Below, one piece after another: positions 61,837-64,000 of a DNA stretch of 64,000 nucleotides (position 1 is the stretch's first letter; the number at the start of each line of letters is the position of its first letter). Origin of the DNA: Propioniciclava coleopterorum (GTDB taxonomy: Bacteria; Actinomycetota; Actinomycetes; Propionibacteriales; Propionibacteriaceae); assembly GCF_011393335.1 (NCBI RefSeq), contig NZ_CP049865.1:2002722-2066721 (forward strand), in the 5' to 3' direction. Position numbers and translations under genes: made by a program. The notes under the pieces were generated by a model, which had not been told where the DNA came from, made no database searches, and saw nothing but the letters and a program-made list of their open reading frames with translations.

Positions 61837-63528
61837 CTATGCGGGAACGGTCTCCCGCTCGAGGACGTCGGCGGCCCGATCCCCGAGCGTGGCCCGCAGG
61901 GTGAGCATCCCGCCCGACAGCGACGCCGAGTCGAACCCGGCCTGGGCCAGGACGCGGTGCGCGATCGCCGACCGCACGCCGGAGGCGCACAGGACGCGCA
62001 CCGCCCGGCCCGCCGCGGCGGCGTCCACCTCGTCGAGGCGGTCGCGGAGCTGGGTGTGCGGGATGTTGAGCGAGCCGGGGAGGTGGCCGGTCGCGTACTC
62101 GGCGACGCTGCGGGTGTCGAGCAGCAGGGCGGTGTCGCGCACCTCGTCGAGCTCGTCGGCGTACCAGAGCCGCAGGGTCTCGTCGAGGACGTTCGAGCCC
62201 ACCATGCCCGTCAGGTTCACGGCGTCCTTGGCCTGCCCGTAGGGCGGGGAGTAGGCCAGGTCGAGGTCGATGAGGTCGGCGACCGTCATGCGGGCGCGGA
62301 TCGCGGTGGCGAACACGTCGATGCGCTTGTCGACGCCCTCGGCCCCGACGGCCTGCGCGCCCAGGAGGAGGCCGTCGCCGTCGCGGACGTGCACGATGAG
62401 GTGGATCTGCCCCGCGCCGGGGAAGTAGCCGGCGTGCTGGTTGGGGTGCAGGTGCAGGGTGCGGTAGGCGAGTCCCGCGGCCGCCAGGGACGACCGGTTG
62501 GCGCCGGTCATCGCCGCGGTGAGCGTCCCGACCCGGACGATCGCCGTCCCCACGGGGGCCGGGATCGGACGCGCCTGCTCGGGGCGGACGATGTGGTCGG
62601 CCACCTGTCGGCCGGCGCGGTTCGCGGGGCCCGCGAGCGGGACGGGCCGGCGCACGCCGGTCACGGCGTCCACCGACGCGACGGCGTCGCCGACGGCCCG
62701 GACGCCGGGCGCGGACGTCCGGCCGTGCTCGTCCACCAGGATGGCGCCGCGCTCGCAGGCGATGCCCGCGGCCTCGAAGGCCTCGGTGTCGGGGCGGACG
62801 CCGACCGACAGCACGACCAGATCGGTGGCCACGCGGCTGCCGTCGCCCAGCACCACGGTGTCGTGGCCGGAGGCGTGCTCGATGGCGGTCGCGGCGACGC
62901 CGGCGCGCACGTCGATGCCCAGGGCCCGCAGTTCCTCGGTGACCAGGTGGGCCATCTCGGGCTCCAGAGCGGGCAGGACGTGGGGCGCGAGTTCCACGAC
63001 GGTCACGTCGAGCCCGCGCTCGGCCAGCGCCTCCGCGGCCTCCAGGCCGATGAAGCCGGCGCCGAGCACGACGGCGCGCCGGGCGCCCGCCTCGACCTTC
63101 TCGCGCAGGGAGATCGCATCGTCGACGGTGCGCAGCGTCCGGACGCGCGGGGAGTCGAGGCCGTCGATCGGCGGGCGGATGGCCCGCGCGCCCGGCGCGA
63201 GGACCAGCGCGTCGTAGGACAGGTGCCGGACGCCGTCGGGCGTGCGCACCTCCACGGTGCGCGCCTCGGTGTCGACGCCGATGACGTCGTGCCGGGTCCG
63301 CACGTCCAGGTTCAGGGCGGCCTCCAGCGACGCCGGCGTCTGGACCAGCAGCTTGTCCGCGTGCTCGATCTCGCCCCCGACGTAGTAGGGCAGGCCACAG
63401 TTCGCGAACGAGACGTGCTCGCCCCGCTCCAGCACGACGATGTCGGCTGTCTCATCCAGTCTGCGGGCGCGGGCCGCGCAGCTCATTCCGCCGGCGACGC
63501 CGCCGACCACCACGATCTTCATGTCCAT
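61837..63528 (-). CDS. CoA-disulfide reductase with C-terminal rhodanese domain (CDR-Rhd)
   Basis: A 563-residue flavoprotein. N-terminal FAD site IVVVGGVAGGMSCAARARR, active-site Cys44 in FANCGLPYYVGG, NAD site VVLGAGFIGLEAAEAL and second FAD motif GVRAVGDAV. The last 100 residues form a rhodanese domain with active-site Cys in VLCASGVRS. Such fusions reduce CoA-disulfide or CoA-persulfide in sulfide metabolism. The start codon is three bases from a palindromic operator. First gene of a likely operon with the repressor and Cys-rich protein. Start ATG 63528 (63522 possible). Confidence 0.93.
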   Translation of the reverse strand: MDMKIVVVGGVAGGMSCAARARRLDETADIVVLERGEHVSFANCGLPYYVGGEIEHADKLLVQTPASLEAALNLDVRTRHDVIGVDTEARTVEVRTPDGVRHLSYDALVLAPGARAIRPPIDGLDSPRVRTLRTVDDAISLREKVEAGARRAVVLGAGFIGLEAAEALAERGLDVTVVELAPHVLPALEPEMAHLVTEELRALGIDVRAGVAATAIEHASGHDTVVLGDGSRVATDLVVLSVGVRPDTEAFEAAGIACERGAILVDEHGRTSAPGVRAVGDAVASVDAVTGVRRPVPLAGPANRAGRQVADHIVRPEQARPIPAPVGTAIVRVGTLTAAMTGANRSSLAAAGLAYRTLHLHPNQHAGYFPGAGQIHLIVHVRDGDGLLLGAQAVGAEGVDKRIDVFATAIRARMTVADLIDLDLAYSPPYGQAKDAVNLTGMVGSNVLDETLRLWYADELDEVRDTALLLDTRSVAEYATGHLPGSLNIPHTQLRDRLDEVDAAAAGRAVRVLCASGVRSAIAHRVLAQAGFDSASLSGGMLTLRATLGDRAADVLERETVPA

Positions 63529-63531
63529 CAA

Positions 63532-63549
63532 GATACCCCCGGGGGTATC
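63532..63549. promoter_or_regulatory. Perfect palindromic CsoR/CstR operator
   Basis: GATACCCCCGGGGGTATC, an 18-bp perfect palindrome, the typical CsoR/CstR binding site, located 3 bp before the CDR-Rhd start. Occupancy would block both transcription and the ribosome site. Confidence 0.88.
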
Positions 63550-63620
63550 GAGATCAAGCCCGGTTGCCTTGCGGTTGCCGCGGCGGACGCCCCGCCGTCG
63601 CGGCAAGCGGGTGGCGCGGG

Positions 63621-64000
63621 CTACCCGCGCGCCTGGCGGCGGTACAGCAGTGTGGCGACCGCGTAGGCGACCGCGAGGATGCCCAGGCACCACGCCAGGG
63701 CCACTCCCAGGTCGGCCCCGACGGGACGCCCGGCGAGGAGGTCGCGGATCGCGTTCACGATCGAGGTGACCGGCTGGTTCTCCGCGAACAACCGCAGCGG
63801 CCCCGGCATCGTGGCGGTCGGGACGAACGCGGAACTCACGAACGGCAGGAAGATCAGCGGGTAGCTGAACGCGGACGCCCCGTCGACGGTCCTCGCCGTG
63901 AGGCCGGGGATCACCGCCACCCACGTCAGAGCCAGGGTGAACAGCCCGAGGATGCCCGCGACGGCGAGCCAGGCGAGCGGCCCGGCGGGGGAGCGGAACC
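63621..64000 (-). CDS. ABC-2-type transporter permease (5' end off window)
   Basis: C-terminal 126 residues of a DrrB-like permease; the N terminus lies beyond the right edge. The sequence FPFVSSAFVPTATMPGPL-like loop (FLPFVSSAFVPTATMPG), FAENQPVTSIVNAIRDLLAG and a final helix ending LLYRRQARG are characteristic of drug/lipid ABC-2 exporters. The stop is at 63621-63623. A GC-rich hairpin at about 63572-63606 separates it from the downstream CDR-Rhd gene. Confidence 0.88.
   Translation of the reverse strand, partial: FRSPAGPLAWLAVAGILGLFTLALTWVAVIPGLTARTVDGASAFSYPLIFLPFVSSAFVPTATMPGPLRLFAENQPVTSIVNAIRDLLAGRPVGADLGVALAWCLGILAVAYAVATLLYRRQARG

Overview
The window is a very GC-rich chromosome segment, judged by eye. 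Genes are densely packed with frequent ATGA or GTGA start/stop overlaps, GTG starts are common, and LrgAB, YaaA, CobUST, FumC, a DrrB-like ABC-2 permease and mycolate-free actinobacterial-type lipoproteins occur. This points to an actinobacterium. A Propionibacteriaceae-like relative, helped by a bacterial GlnRS, is my inference and not proven. No rRNA, tRNA, prophage, insertion sequence or CRISPR array was seen.

Layout. 1-4.5 kb: 5' part of a type I restriction methylase gene (hsdM) and a large secreted subtilase. 4.9-16.7 kb: housekeeping and accessory genes (YbaK, MFS, glnS, a DUF2231/cytochrome-b5 fusion, lrgAB, lipoprotein, DCC, ankyrin, DUF899, ketopantoate reductase-like, nucleotidyltransferase, GH35 beta-galactosidase). 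16.8-20.2 kb: unknown protein, DUF3152 zinc-motif protein, yaaA, GrpB. 20.2-23.4 kb: cobalamin nucleotide-loop genes cobT-cobS-cobU plus a CobC-like phosphatase. 23.5-31 kb: YigZ, DHA2 exporter, GH13 glucosidase, alcohol dehydrogenase, VOC protein, flavin disulfide reductase. 31.0-31.6 kb: a non-coding 20-bp tandem-repeat array. 31.7-43.5 kb: Nudix, fumC, ATP-grasp, xthA, acyltransferase, SIMPL, nitronate monooxygenase, Gfo/Idh, deoA, pirin. 43.5-43.8 kb: a probable small transcript encoding a 28-residue peptide. 44.8-50.9 kb: a translationally coupled three-gene operon encoding a Pls/PosA-type single-module peptide synthetase, a multi-pass membrane acyltransferase-like protein and an Sfp-type phosphopantetheinyl transferase. 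This is the strongest candidate for an unusual biosynthetic system. 51-58 kb: lipoprotein, DUF4180, GNAT, Asp/Glu racemase with divergent LysR regulator, RDD, and two consecutive ArsR-SRPBCC modules. 58-61 kb: LuxR-type two-component system and a CPBP membrane protease. 61.2-63.5 kb: a sulfur/persulfide-type operon (CoA-disulfide reductase-rhodanese, CsoR/CstR-like repressor, small Cys-rich protein) with a perfect palindromic operator. The right edge cuts an ABC-2 permease.

Two window-wide observations matter for any reader. First, eleven recognisable genes are broken by exactly one missing base, each time inside a G/C run. The pattern is best read as homopolymer undercalling in the assembly rather than eleven pseudogenes, so I annotate these as continuous genes. 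Second, a 91-101-bp palindromic element with 16-bp terminal inverted repeats occurs three times in intergenic gaps.

All family assignments are from motif recognition by eye. No database search was run.
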